A stretch of 64,000 nt of DNA from Bacillota bacterium (GCA_023407575.1 JAEYLX010000075.1:686467-750466), one strand, 5' to 3'. Numbered from the stretch's first letter, positions 34,952-44,285 are shown. Numbers and translations are program-made. The notes: a model not told the origin generated them from the sequence alone.

Positions 34952-35881
34952 TTATATGATTATTATTAATCCTAGGTTTCGGGTTAATCCGGTCTTTAAA
35001 AAACCATACTTTATCAAATGTATTCTCTTCTGTATAAATCCTTCGTGCTCGAGCTTGCAAAAATCTTGTAATATCTTCTTTTTCTCGTCTGACAATTGAT
35101 CCTCATAAATAATTAAGAACTCTTCAGCCTGATGATACAGTTGCTCTAGCGCAGCTTTTTGCTTTTGCAGGGCTGTGATACGATTTTTTACATACGGAAG
35201 AAAGCCATTCCCTCCTACAACATTACCACCATGCTGACGATATAATAGGGTGCCTTCATTAAGAAAACCAATCTTACCCATGGAGGAAGCAATGATAGCA
35301 ATCCACCAATCATGGAATCTTGCCTGAGTTGGAAGGCGATGTGCTTGGAGTTGTTTTCTTAACGCGCTGTTAATCATAACTGTACACCCAATTAATTTAT
35401 TCTCCATTAGAATATGAGGAAGGTCAGTTTTCTTTGGATTAAGATGATTGGAACAGAAGAAAGAATTATTTAAAATATTCAGCTCTTTATCCACAACCAG
35501 CGTATCTGTAAAAACAGCTAACGGAAGATCTTTTCCAAGTTGTGTCTCCAGGTTTCTTATTCTTTTTAAGGTCTTTGCAATTTTATCAGGTTTCCAAACA
35601 TCATCCTGATCACAGAACATGATATAATCCAGTGTAGTATTTAACGTCGCTTGAAGGAAATTAGCTGTTACACCTAAATTCACTCTATTTTGGTGAACAT
35701 GCAACTTTGTCGGATACGCGCCTTCATATCCTCTTAAAATTTCCATAGTTTCGTCCTTGGATCCATCATCATATATGAATAACTCAAAGTCCTGATAGGT
35801 GGATTTTAGAATGGAATCTATCTGCTCACGTATATACTTTTCACCATTATAGGTTGCCATTATAATTGCAACTGTACTCAT
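34952..35881 (-). CDS. Family 2 glycosyltransferase (rhamnosyltransferase-like)
   Basis: A 309-residue GT-A fold enzyme. IIMATYNGEKYIREQIDSIL begins the nucleotide-sugar domain, followed by IYDDGSKDETMEIL and the DxD-type motif in FCDQDDVWKPDKI. A later FHDWWIAIIA segment, common in cell-wall polysaccharide rhamnosyltransferases, is the acceptor-side signature. It has no obvious membrane helix and is probably peripheral. GGAG precedes the ATG. A second GT2 gene lies 101 bases upstream on the same strand, so the two likely act on the same surface glycan. Donor sugar is inferred weakly. Confidence 0.85.
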   Translation of the reverse strand: MSTVAIIMATYNGEKYIREQIDSILKSTYQDFELFIYDDGSKDETMEILRGYEGAYPTKLHVHQNRVNLGVTANFLQATLNTTLDYIMFCDQDDVWKPDKIAKTLKRIRNLETQLGKDLPLAVFTDTLVVDKELNILNNSFFCSNHLNPKKTDLPHILMENKLIGCTVMINSALRKQLQAHRLPTQARFHDWWIAIIASSMGKIGFLNEGTLLYRQHGGNVVGGNGFLPYVKNRITALQKQKAALEQLYHQAEEFLIIYEDQLSDEKKKILQDFCKLEHEGFIQKRIHLIKYGFLKTGLTRNLGLIIII

Positions 35882-35982
35882 TTTATCAACTCCGTTGTTT
35901 TTAAAATTATTGCAACTGTTCCGTACCTTAGCAGTTACAAATATTTATCAATTTATTGTTGTTTGGGTTACTTTACCCCAAC

Positions 35983-36927
35983 TTATTTCCAATATGTTTT
36001 ATTCATACTACAACGTTTAACAAAATCCTTCGAGAATAAATCATAGCGTTTTCCCATCTGATATCCAACAAATTTAAAACCACTATTGATAATTAGTTCA
36101 GGAATAAGATAGAACTGTTTCTTATCTATTAGTGTTTTGAGACAGTTTGTTACTAGTTTGATACCCTCTGATTGAGAACTGACACCATAAAAAACCTCAC
36201 TATACTGATTGTGAGATACCCCGAGGTCAAAATTACGTGTAAACTGCTGCATATAACTGTAATGGTGGGAATGGTAAACCTTAGCCTGCGCAGCATATGC
36301 TATTTTATATCCTGTTTGAATTATTCCTGATGCTAATATCATATCCTCATTAAAGATGGTTTTATCTACAAAACCCCCAAGCTCTTCATATACACTTCTG
36401 CGATAGGTGGCACACACATTAGAACAGAAAAAGGTCTTTATCCCAAGGGTTTTTAAATCCTCTTTCGTCTTTACCCTATCCTTCTTTGGATAATTAAAGG
36501 TTCTTGTATATTTCTCTAATATATCATCCTTATCATTGGATAACTGTCTTGCATAAGTAGCTGCTACCTGTTCGTCGGCATAGGGTTCTAACAGGCGTTC
36601 AATTAAGTGTTCATCCGCAGGAATCGCATCCTGTGTCATAAACATAAGAATATCTGCAGTTGATAAAGACGCACCATATTTTCGTGTACCACCATGATCA
36701 AAGGCGGCTTTCTCAATCGGTATAATCTCTATATTACCTTCTATATTTTCTGGTAACTGTTGAACATCCTCTGGTGAATCCTGAGTGTGAAGAACAATTA
36801 CTCTGTCAGGCTTTCTTGTTTGCTTAAATAGCATCGTGATTAACTGTTGAAATTTATGATCCGAATGATATGCCGGGATAATAACATCCAACGTATCGCA
36901 GGCATTCTTTTTTGACTGTAAATCCAT
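35983..36927 (-). CDS. Family 2 glycosyltransferase (rhamnosyltransferase-like)
   Basis: A 314-residue GT2 enzyme. DVIIPAYHSDHKFQQLI opens the domain, FDHGGTRKYGASLS matches the xHGGTRN motif of rhamnosyl- and related polysaccharide transferases, and MFMTQDAIPADEHLIE carries the metal-binding motif in TQDA form. GGFVDKTIFNEDMILA supplies the catalytic-base region. It is probably co-transcribed with the downstream GT2 gene. The ribosome binding site (ATAGGTAG) is weak. No polymerase, flippase or other glycan genes are adjacent, so the target is unknown. Confidence 0.85.
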   Translation of the reverse strand: MDLQSKKNACDTLDVIIPAYHSDHKFQQLITMLFKQTRKPDRVIVLHTQDSPEDVQQLPENIEGNIEIIPIEKAAFDHGGTRKYGASLSTADILMFMTQDAIPADEHLIERLLEPYADEQVAATYARQLSNDKDDILEKYTRTFNYPKKDRVKTKEDLKTLGIKTFFCSNVCATYRRSVYEELGGFVDKTIFNEDMILASGIIQTGYKIAYAAQAKVYHSHHYSYMQQFTRNFDLGVSHNQYSEVFYGVSSQSEGIKLVTNCLKTLIDKKQFYLIPELIINSGFKFVGYQMGKRYDLFSKDFVKRCSMNKTYWK

Positions 36928-37139
36928 ATTATCTACCTATGCCAAACCGGCATTTCAAATCACCATTATTGCAGTGATTCGAATCCTTTCCATAGTCACT
37001 AAAATTTAATATTAGTATACCACATTTTGGGTAAAAGAAAACAGACAAGTTTATATTCTAGGATAATTGCTTAAATCTTTGTATATTTTATCAAAAATAT
37101 GCATTGCTTCACTACTATTAAATTAATTTATTTCATATC

Positions 37140-37168
37140 TTGACACGCCTGTTACATCTGTTTATACT
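37140..37168 (+). promoter_or_regulatory. Sigma-A promoter of the GntR-ABC operon
   Basis: TTGACA (37140-37145) and TATACT (37163-37168) with a 17-bp spacer. Confidence 0.85.
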
Positions 37169-37191
37169 GTATATGTATTTACGATAACAGT
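37166..37191. promoter_or_regulatory. Candidate GntR (YtrA-type) operator
   Basis: An imperfect inverted repeat, actgtata with ataacagt, overlaps the end of the -10 box and the transcription start. This is where the regulator encoded just downstream would be expected to repress its own operon. Confidence 0.45.
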
Positions 37192-37204
37192 TAGGGGTGA
37201 AATT

Positions 37205-37585
37205 GTGTATATTGTACTATCTAACAGCTCCAACCTGCCAATCTATGAACAGATTAAAGAGCAGGTAAAGGCACAAATATTCTCTGGAGATTTGAAAGAG
37301 GATGAAATGCTTCCTTCTCTTCGCCAATTAGCAAAGGATTTAAAAATTAGTGTTTTAACAACCACGAGAGCATATACCGAACTGGAACAGGAAGGCTTTA
37401 TTACAAGCCGTCAAGGCAAGGGGTTCTTTGTTATGTCCAGCAGCTCAGGTCTTGTACGTGAACAGCTTATCAAAGAAGTTGAAACTAATCTAAATAATGC
37501 AATTATAGCCGCTCAAAGAGCCTCCCTCCAGGATGAGGATATTATTAATCTTTTACGGCTTCTTCTGGAGGTAGACAATGATTGA
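37205..37585 (+). CDS. GntR family transcriptional regulator, YtrA subfamily
   Basis: A 126-residue protein with a winged-helix GntR domain: PIYEQIKEQVKAQIFSGDLK, then LPSLRQLAKDLKISVLTTTRAY, then QGKGFFVMSS. A short helical tail replaces a full effector domain, as in the YtrA group. It starts with GTG five bases after AGGGGTGA. Its stop overlaps the ATPase gene by 8 bases. YtrA-type regulators normally repress the ABC transporter operon they belong to and respond to cell-wall antibiotics or envelope stress; that role is inferred here. Confidence 0.92.
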   Translation: MYIVLSNSSNLPIYEQIKEQVKAQIFSGDLKEDEMLPSLRQLAKDLKISVLTTTRAYTELEQEGFITSRQGKGFFVMSSSSGLVREQLIKEVETNLNNAIIAAQRASLQDEDIINLLRLLLEVDND

Positions 37586-38435
37586 AAATATTTTAGAGCT
37601 TAAAAATGTTAGCAAAAACTTTACCGGATTTCAGTTAAAAGATTTAAGTTTTCAACTTCCAAAGGGCTATATTATGGGTCTGGTCGGGGCAAATGGTGCC
37701 GGGAAGACAACAACCATACAACTTATACTAAATATGCTGGAGAAAGATACGGGAGATATCTTCGTATTTGAAAAAGACAACAAGAAATATGAGAATATAA
37801 TTAAGCAAGAGGTGAGTGTTGTTTTTGACAGTGTATTTTATGTTGATACCTGGACAGTAAAAGATACTGAAAAAGCAATTTCTCTCTTCTATAATAATTG
37901 GAGTCACAGCACCTTCGATGAAATGGTTACACGCTTTCAATTACCCTATGGTAAGAAAGTAAGTGCTCTTTCCCGTGGTATGCAGATGAAGTTAATGCTT
38001 GCCTGTGCTTTTTCTCATAATGCGAAACTTCTTATTCTTGATGAACCTACCAGCGGACTTGACCCTATTGCCAGAGATGAATTTCTAGAGATTATACAAG
38101 AATATATCAAAGATGGTGAAAAAAGCGTGCTCTTTTCTACTCATATAACAACGGATCTGGAACGTGTTGCCGACTATATCACCCTATTAAATCAAGGTAA
38201 TATGATTTACACCGGTAGTATGGAGGACCTTTTAAATAATTACTATAATATCAAAGGGAAACCAGGAGATTTAACAAGGCAACTGGAAGGTGCTGTTATT
38301 GGTCTTCGCAAGACAAATGTAGGGTTTCAAGGAGTCATCCGTTCGAAAGAAGTTCCAAACTTTAAACATTGTGTTATAGAAAATTGTTCTATTGACGATA
38401 TCGTTATCAGTTTAGGTAAAGGAGGAGATAAATAA
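37578..38435 (+). CDS. ABC transporter ATPase (YtrB/CcmA-like)
   Basis: A 285-residue ATPase with Walker A GANGAGKTT, the signature-region ALSRGMQMKLMLACAF (LSRGM replacing LSGGQ, as common in this exporter group), Walker B LLILDEPTSGLDPI and a switch histidine in FSTHI. The C-terminal 60 residues are an extra domain. GGAGGTAG lies inside the gntR gene. With the next gene it forms a two-component exporter-type ABC transporter. Substrate unknown; a lipid or peptide antibiotic is possible. Confidence 0.9.
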   Translation: MIENILELKNVSKNFTGFQLKDLSFQLPKGYIMGLVGANGAGKTTTIQLILNMLEKDTGDIFVFEKDNKKYENIIKQEVSVVFDSVFYVDTWTVKDTEKAISLFYNNWSHSTFDEMVTRFQLPYGKKVSALSRGMQMKLMLACAFSHNAKLLILDEPTSGLDPIARDEFLEIIQEYIKDGEKSVLFSTHITTDLERVADYITLLNQGNMIYTGSMEDLLNNYYNIKGKPGDLTRQLEGAVIGLRKTNVGFQGVIRSKEVPNFKHCVIENCSIDDIVISLGKGGDK

Positions 38436-39079
38436 TGACAAATTCTTTGAAGTTTACTAAGCTTGATTTCTTTACAATGAAATCTCAGCTTCCTGGTTAT
38501 TTATCACTGGTATTTGTAGTTACCTTATTTAGCGTGATAGGTTCGGATATTATAACTATTTGTATTACCAGCGCTTGGTTTACAGCACTGATGTCCTTCA
38601 ACATCTTTATTATTCAAGAAAAAAACAAGCTTAATCGGCTTTATGGTTCCGTCTCCATAAGCCTAAAGAATATAGTTCTAGGTAGGTACCTATATATCAT
38701 CTTAAGTTATCTTATGTGCCTATTACTATCCTTAATTCTTTACCTGCCGCTCTCTTACTTCAAGAACATTACTATTACAAAAATAGATAGTTTCATTGGA
38801 ATTAGTTTATCTCTATTAATTTTTACTACTATTGTGGGATTACAGATGCCGATACTCTTCAAATTAGGATATACAAAGGGAAGAATTTGGAGTGCTATTC
38901 CATTCATTGTAATTATGTCTTTCATTCCATTACCTTCCTTTGTCACTTCGCTATCAAATATAATCACTTTTATGTTATCCCACACCAGTTTATTGATAGC
39001 TGCTTGCCTAATTGCAAGTTGCATTATCTATTATTTGTCTTATCAATTTTCTGTTCTGGTATACCGAAGGCAAGTTTAG
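38435..39079 (+). CDS. ABC-2 type membrane subunit (6 membrane segments)
   Basis: A 214-residue integral membrane protein with about six hydrophobic segments and no soluble domain. It is the permease partner of the ATPase, whose stop codon overlaps its start (TAATG). AAAGGAGGAG precedes the ATG. Sequence similarity is too low to name a family beyond ABC-2-like; the call rests on topology and operon position. A strong terminator follows 54 bases after the stop. Confidence 0.75.
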   Translation: MTNSLKFTKLDFFTMKSQLPGYLSLVFVVTLFSVIGSDIITICITSAWFTALMSFNIFIIQEKNKLNRLYGSVSISLKNIVLGRYLYIILSYLMCLLLSLILYLPLSYFKNITITKIDSFIGISLSLLIFTTIVGLQMPILFKLGYTKGRIWSAIPFIVIMSFIPLPSFVTSLSNIITFMLSHTSLLIAACLIASCIIYYLSYQFSVLVYRRQV

Positions 39080-39132
39080 AATAACAACATCCCGTTTCCT
39101 AATTCTATAATTATATTGGTATTATTTATACT

Positions 39133-39180
39133 ACATAAAAGAAAAGTGCGGTTCATACTTTCCGCACTTTTCTTTTATGT
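39133..39180 (+). terminator. Terminator of the GntR-ABC operon
   Basis: Perfect 19-bp arms (39133-39151/39162-39180) with a 10-base loop. The 3' arm CCGCACTTTTCTTTTATGT merges into the tandem repeat that follows. Confidence 0.9.
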
Positions 39181-39325
39181 CCTATTATCTTTTTATGTCT
39201 TATATCTTTTTATATCTTATTTTTTTTATATCTTATTTTCTTTTATGTCTTATATTCTTTTATGTCTTATTTTCTTTTATGTCTTATTATCTTTTATGTC
39301 TTATTTTCTTTTATATCTTATTTTC
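39171..39325. repeat. Tandem array of about nine 17-bp units
   Basis: Consensus TCTTTTATGTCTTATTT, with variants at a few positions (tatatc for tatgtc, cctatta for cttatta). The first unit is the 3' arm and tail of the operon terminator. No spacers; pyrimidine-rich on the + strand. Confidence 0.85.
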
Positions 39326-39422
39326 GTCACAGCCTTTTTAGATTAATATGGATTAGAGTATCATAAGCCTACTAACCGCTTAGTTCTTTGAATTAGCTCA
39401 ATAACTATCTATGCTTTAACCA

Positions 39423-40856
39423 TTATTTATACTTCTTCAATTCCTCATTTGCTAAATAGTTGGATAAATTAAAATCTCTGATCTCCATGTTCTTAGCTGA
39501 ATTCTCTATTTTATCGATATAATTATAAGTGTTATTAGCAACCGGAAGCACCAAAGAAGCAGCATCCAGAGATAATTCATGAGTTAGATAAATCAGGTCC
39601 TCTTGATCCAGTTCCTCTTGCTCCAGTCGGTAGGAAGCAATAATATAATCCGGTTTTGAGAAAGAAAACACTGTATAGCTAACGGCAATTACCACCACGA
39701 AATACTGAAACAACGGAAATGTTGGTCGGTATTCAGAAATTAACACTCCTGTAAGTATTAGCGTTACAATAAATAATGATAACAAAACAAACATGCGTAG
39801 GAAAGTCAAATGATATGCGCTTATGTAAAGCAGCATTCTGCAAGTTGCAGATATAATCAAAACATACGTACATGCTGTCATACCCGTCTTCACCATCCGT
39901 AGCAACTTACTATTTTCAAATAAAGCTCTGCATATAACAATTAGAGCAACATTTAAAATAGCAACAAACAGCAATTCAAAAAAGCCCTGTCTGGCATATT
40001 CAGCATAGGTAAAGCCCTCTGGTAGTTCGAATACACCTTTTGCAAACAAATAGATAATCTGAATTCCACAAAAGAGTGCATAAACGATTGTCAATACCAA
40101 TAATACAGTTGTTGCTATTGAAGCATCTGCCTTCTTCCAGGATCGTTTTTCTTCTATTCCAACATTGGAAATCGCAGCTGCAAAAACACAGTAGCAAATG
40201 AGGAAGCCTACAAAAACCATTAGTAAGATACCTATAATATCTGTGGATACAAACACATCCAGTATTCGATTTGTCAACTTACTAAATACCATATCAGCAT
40301 TCGCAAGCAATGCTGTTACCATCCATAAAAAAGGGATAGAAATTAAAACACCAATAAATACATTACGAACTTTATCATTCTTAAAAACACTTGTTTTTTG
40401 CAGAAATTTAGTAAAATCTATGAAGGGTAATCCAATACTTCCAATAGCTCGAAAAGGCATTCCTAACATTTTCAAAAAATGCTTTACAAAATCCCACTCT
40501 CTATTATCATAAAATTGATGTAACATAGATAAATCCAGTAGTATTAGAATTGCCACAATATTAAGAAATTGTAGGGTTTCACTGCTGGTTAATACAGTTG
40601 ATACAGCTAACAAAAGCGCTCCAAGAAAATAAAACTTCGTTCCTTTTTTTACTGTCAGTGATAATTTCTTATACCCTAAGAAAAGTAAACCTATGATTAA
40701 TAAGGTTATTAACAGTGTATTTAACCCCACACCTGCACTATAAAATAATATTGCAAAGCCTACCCCTAAGAGTAAACTGATTCCACCAAATGCCCCAAAG
40801 TTCTCCCTAAATTGTATCTGTAGCGGGGACGCTACCTTTTCATTTTGATCTTCCAT
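39423..40856 (-). CDS. DUF4173/DUF4153-like multi-span membrane protein
   Basis: A 477-residue protein with about twelve hydrophobic segments and a short hydrophilic C-terminus (LEQEELDQEDLIYLTHELS, then IRDFNLSNYLANEELKKY). The central part (GLPFIDFTKFLQKTSVFKND, then LLANADMVFSKL) resembles the DUF4173 family. Function unknown. GGAGG precedes the ATG by 8 bases. The HTH/DUF2975 pair lies upstream on the same strand after a gap of 148 bases, and clusters of such genes are common in clostridia, but co-transcription is not certain. Confidence 0.7.
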   Translation of the reverse strand: MEDQNEKVASPLQIQFRENFGAFGGISLLLGVGFAILFYSAGVGLNTLLITLLIIGLLFLGYKKLSLTVKKGTKFYFLGALLLAVSTVLTSSETLQFLNIVAILILLDLSMLHQFYDNREWDFVKHFLKMLGMPFRAIGSIGLPFIDFTKFLQKTSVFKNDKVRNVFIGVLISIPFLWMVTALLANADMVFSKLTNRILDVFVSTDIIGILLMVFVGFLICYCVFAAAISNVGIEEKRSWKKADASIATTVLLVLTIVYALFCGIQIIYLFAKGVFELPEGFTYAEYARQGFFELLFVAILNVALIVICRALFENSKLLRMVKTGMTACTYVLIISATCRMLLYISAYHLTFLRMFVLLSLFIVTLILTGVLISEYRPTFPLFQYFVVVIAVSYTVFSFSKPDYIIASYRLEQEELDQEDLIYLTHELSLDAASLVLPVANNTYNYIDKIENSAKNMEIRDFNLSNYLANEELKKYK

Positions 40857-41004
40857 AGTAAACCTCCATTCCTATGATGTATAAATAAGTTAAACTATTC
40901 ACAATAGCTCGTCTATAATTTCAAATTTTTATAATCCATAATGATAATTCATGTATTGTAAGTTAATAAAAAATATATATTCCGTCAAATTGACAACATT
41001 AATT

Positions 41005-41226
41005 TTAAATTGTGTTATCTTTCTCATCTTCTATATAGGTCAAAATATCGCCGGGCTGGCAGTTTAATGCTTTACAAATTGCCTCTAACGTACTAAACCG
41101 TATTGCTTTTGCTTTGTTATTCTTAAGTATTGATAAATTGGCTAGTGTTAGGTCAACTTGCGAAGCCAATTCAGTTAACCCAATCTTTCTTTGTGCCATT
41201 ACTACATCTAAGTTTACAATTATCAT
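41005..41226 (-). CDS. Cro/CI (YozG-type) HTH transcriptional regulator
   Basis: A 73-residue single-domain regulator, MIIVNLDVVMAQRKIGLTEL then VDLTLANLSILKN and LEAICKALNCQPGDIL, matching the short HTH_26/YozG group. The start was placed at the ATG five bases after GGAGGG; an upstream in-frame ATG adds 12 unlikely residues. These small regulators almost always sit beside a DUF2975 membrane protein, as here. Targets and signal are unknown. Confidence 0.9.
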   Translation of the reverse strand: MIIVNLDVVMAQRKIGLTELASQVDLTLANLSILKNNKAKAIRFSTLEAICKALNCQPGDILTYIEDEKDNTI

Positions 41227-41290
41227 GTTATCCCTCCAATATGGCTTTCCATGCCATTCCAATACCGTAGGAAAGTAATTTACTTTCCTG

Positions 41291-41740
41291 TTAGATTGTC
41301 AGATCATTCTCTTCCTTATAAATAACCGCCTGCTCAAATACTAAGGAAAGGACCAAAGAAAATAATCCTGCAATCAAAAAAACAGCTACAAGTACCAATG
41401 CTGCTGGGGTTACAACAAAAATTAATCGAACCGCCATGGAAAGTGAAATAATGAAGGAACACATACCCATTCTCTTTAAGGAGATTACATTTCCTTTAAC
41501 AAAGGGGTCGCCTTTTAGAACTGTCGCAAACATGCTTCTAAGTTCTTTTAATATTAATACTGCAAAAATACCTGCAATTATAAAAATAATTGTGAAGGGC
41601 AGATAGAATTTCGTAAAAATACTATAAAACTCACCCACGTAATGAAAGCTGACCGGCACTGTTAATGTCACTAGAATCCCTGAAAAAAACATAAAATCCA
41701 AACATATCTTTGTTAATCTCACTAATAAACTCTTATTCAT
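41291..41740 (-). CDS. DUF2975 family membrane protein
   Basis: A 149-residue protein with four membrane segments and the central LKGDPFVKGNVISLKRMG loop that is the family signature. It is paired with the YozG-type regulator 64 bases downstream. In Bacillus the pair YoaS/YozG has the same arrangement. Function of the family is not established; a role in controlling the regulator is plausible but inferred. ATAGGAGATAAATGT precedes the ATG. Confidence 0.88.
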   Translation of the reverse strand: MNKSLLVRLTKICLDFMFFSGILVTLTVPVSFHYVGEFYSIFTKFYLPFTIIFIIAGIFAVLILKELRSMFATVLKGDPFVKGNVISLKRMGMCSFIISLSMAVRLIFVVTPAALVLVAVFLIAGLFSLVLSLVFEQAVIYKEENDLTI

Positions 41741-41907
41741 ACATTTATCTCCTATTATTGATTTATCCTTAATATATCACTTATTAAATTGACTGTCAAT
41801 AAATATTTATTGATATTCGATAAATTATTATTGTTAATTAATAATATATCAAAATTATAACTTAATAGAAACTTAAAAGTAAATAGAGGATTTACTTTGC
41901 ATAACAC

Positions 41908-41945
41908 ATAAAAAAAACTTTTTAACCCCTGACAGGTTAAAAAGT
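41908..41945 (-). terminator. Terminator of the HTH regulator gene
   Basis: Perfect 11-bp arms actttttaacc/ggttaaaaagt, with TTTTTTT following on the minus strand. Confidence 0.88.
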
Positions 41946-41961
41946 GTTAGGTATAATCTGA

Positions 41962-42426
41962 TTAATTAAACTGCGCATTGATCGTATCCACAACATCCTT
42001 ATGAATTTTTTCAATTTCAGTTAATCTCACGCTGCCTATTCTTATTTTCTCTTTATTAAAATCAATTTCTTTAAAGAGTCTCTTTAATAAATTGTTTACT
42101 TCTGGGGATGCTCCCATGGACGCTTTTACTATTTTTTCAGAGCTAAATGAGCTAAGGATAGTTTTTAACTCTATGGAAGCAAGCTCAATGATTTGTTCAA
42201 ACTCAGCTATTTGCATACAGCCTGGTGGTTCTAATATATCATTAACGGTTATTCTATATAGTTTTGATAACCCTAACAGTGCCTCTAAATTCGGTAGGGA
42301 TACTCCGGTTTCCCATTTTGATATTGCTTGCCTTGAGATATGTAACATTTCGGAAATATCTTCTTGCGTCCAACTATGGGACTGTCGTAAACTAACTAAG
42401 TTCTTTGCAATCAACCTTGTATTCAT
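41962..42426 (-). CDS. XRE family HTH regulator with C-terminal helical domain
   Basis: A 154-residue protein with an N-terminal Cro/CI HTH (NLVSLRQSHSWTQEDISEML, then ISRQAISKWETGVSLPNLEALLGLSKLY). About 85 helical residues follow that I cannot classify. The ISRQAISKWE recognition helix is typical of clostridial XRE regulators. AGAAGGTGTGGACGA precedes the ATG. A terminator follows, so it is monocistronic; the divergent EamA transporter gene 316 bases away is a candidate target. Confidence 0.85.
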   Translation of the reverse strand: MNTRLIAKNLVSLRQSHSWTQEDISEMLHISRQAISKWETGVSLPNLEALLGLSKLYRITVNDILEPPGCMQIAEFEQIIELASIELKTILSSFSSEKIVKASMGASPEVNNLLKRLFKEIDFNKEKIRIGSVRLTEIEKIHKDVVDTINAQFN

Positions 42427-42685
42427 TCGTCCACACCTTCTTTAATATTATTGAAATTCAAAACAACATTTTCTCATCATACCGTTAAAACTTCCTTAAT
42501 GTCTATTATATAAATAATAAAAAAAAACTCCAGAACTATATTATTAACCTCTGCAATTGTCAGTTGCTACAGCATATATAAAAGTGTACAAAGAATTGCC
42601 CATCCCCACTTTCTCTTTATGTAATGTAAACTGCAAGGAAGATTACTTATTATACTATTGATCTTTATATATTAGTATTTTAAAA

Positions 42686-42713
42686 TTGAATTTTTAACTG
42701 GATATGCTATAAT
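42686..42713 (+). promoter_or_regulatory. Promoter of the EamA transporter gene
   Basis: Extended -10 TGCTATAAT (TATAAT at 42708-42713) with TTGAAT 16 bp upstream. Otherwise the 316-bp divergent gap shows nothing distinct. Confidence 0.7.
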
Positions 42714-42742
42714 AGTTTAATTCTGAACAAAGGACGAACAAT

Positions 42743-43696
42743 ATGAAAACAACAAATCTTGAACAACGGTTAACTCATCCCATTATTGTAGTAGTTTTAT
42801 CTTTACTGTGTACGATCTTATGGGGGAGTGCCTTTCCTAGTATTAAAATTGGTTATCAATTATTCTCTTTGCAAAATAATGATGTTTCAGGAACCTTGGT
42901 GTTTGCTGGCATACGCTTTTTTCTTGCTGGAATTATAGTTATATTAATACATACGGTACAACATAAAAAACTCGTTTTACCTTCTAAGAATAATATGAAG
43001 GGCATCTTATGGGTCAGTTTATTTCAGACCATTTTAGAATATATCTTTTTTTATGTCAGTATGGCTCATACCACTGGCGTAAAGGGCTCAATTATTGATG
43101 CTGCAGGCTTCTTTTTTGTTGTAATCCTTGCTCATTACTTTTATAAAAATGATAAGTTTACTTTAAATAAATTAATCGGTTGCCTTCTAGGCTTTTCAGG
43201 AATTATCATTATTAATATAAATGGACTAAGCTTAGCTGACATTAGTTTTCATCCAATTGGAGATGGCTTTATGCTGCTTGCTGCTTTATTTTTTGCTATC
43301 GGCTCCATTATTAGCAAAAATGTATGCAGGAATGCTGATGCTATCCTTGTTACAGGCTATCAATTAGGTATTGGTGGTCTAGTTCTCCTGCTCCTAGGTT
43401 TATTCCTTGGTGGCAGATTAAATACAATTACAGTCTCTGGTCTCTTTTTATTACTCTATATGGCATTACTTTCGGCAATATCCTTCTCTTTATGGACCGC
43501 CCTAAGTAAATACAATAAAATTAGCAAAATAGCTGTGTATAACTTCCTAACACCTATTTTTGGTGCTTTACTTTCTTCATTGTTTCTTGGGGATAGACTA
43601 TTTACCTGGTATAACCTAATTGCTTTAATATTTGTATGTATGGGGATTTTTATTGTCAATTTAGTAAAAAAAGATTTTACTGCTAATGTAAAGTAG
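42743..43696 (+). CDS. EamA/DMT family transporter
   Basis: A 317-residue membrane protein of about ten helices in two EamA repeats (residues about 15-155 and 170-310). It begins with the LLCTILWGSAFPSIKIGY motif and ends the second repeat with FNLTPIFGALLSS-type sequence (YNFLTPIFGALLSSLFLGD). The family exports or imports metabolites such as amino acids; the substrate is not predictable. AAAGGACGAACAAT precedes the ATG. It stands alone. Confidence 0.9.
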   Translation: MKTTNLEQRLTHPIIVVVLSLLCTILWGSAFPSIKIGYQLFSLQNNDVSGTLVFAGIRFFLAGIIVILIHTVQHKKLVLPSKNNMKGILWVSLFQTILEYIFFYVSMAHTTGVKGSIIDAAGFFFVVILAHYFYKNDKFTLNKLIGCLLGFSGIIIININGLSLADISFHPIGDGFMLLAALFFAIGSIISKNVCRNADAILVTGYQLGIGGLVLLLLGLFLGGRLNTITVSGLFLLLYMALLSAISFSLWTALSKYNKISKIAVYNFLTPIFGALLSSLFLGDRLFTWYNLIALIFVCMGIFIVNLVKKDFTANVK

Positions 43697-44214
43697 AGGT
43701 AGATAGAACAAGCCACTTGCCTCTCCCTAGTTACTATTCGTAAGAATCTGCTCAAGACATGATTCAGCGGTTTCATATAATATGGCATCCCCGAGAAATC
43801 AACCCCACTAAATAGGCTAACCCTTAAAAATATTCTATTTTATATCATTTTTTTAACTATTAAATTTTTTAGTTTCTATAAATATAAGACATTAATCCTT
43901 CATTCTAGAATCTCTTATTTAATACCCTCGGTTTACGTTTACTTTTGAGGCATACACAGCAAAAGCGGCTACCTTTATAAGGGTAACCGCCTGATGTAAG
44001 TAATTCTTTTTGTATCAATAACTTTATTTTTACATTTTAGCTTATATTTATTTCCCTTAGCTATCAAACTGGAATAAAGTTTTATTTAGTTTACGCTATA
44101 CTATTTTTTGGCAAAACGTATCTTTTTTGCCTTAACTACAGTTCTACACAAATATTTGATACTCTTGCTATACTCCTTAGCATTAATTGAACTATGCATA
44201 TAATTGAACGTACA
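43697..44214. other. Gene-free stretch after the EamA gene
   Basis: AT-rich. One hairpin with arms gcggctaccttt/aagggtaaccgc (43965-43990), with one mismatch, could be a terminator read from the right (TTTTGC on the minus strand). I see no credible gene. Confidence 0.5.
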
Positions 44215-44246
44215 AATAAAGCCACACCATGTTGAGGTGAGGCTTT
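44215..44246 (-). terminator. Terminator of the 92-residue membrane protein gene
   Basis: Arms aaagcc-a-cacc and ggtg-a-ggcttt with a 7-base loop, followed on the minus strand by TTTATTTG. Confidence 0.8.
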
Positions 44247-44285
44247 ACTCTTAACGTAAATTCAATTAATCTTTGATTTACAATA

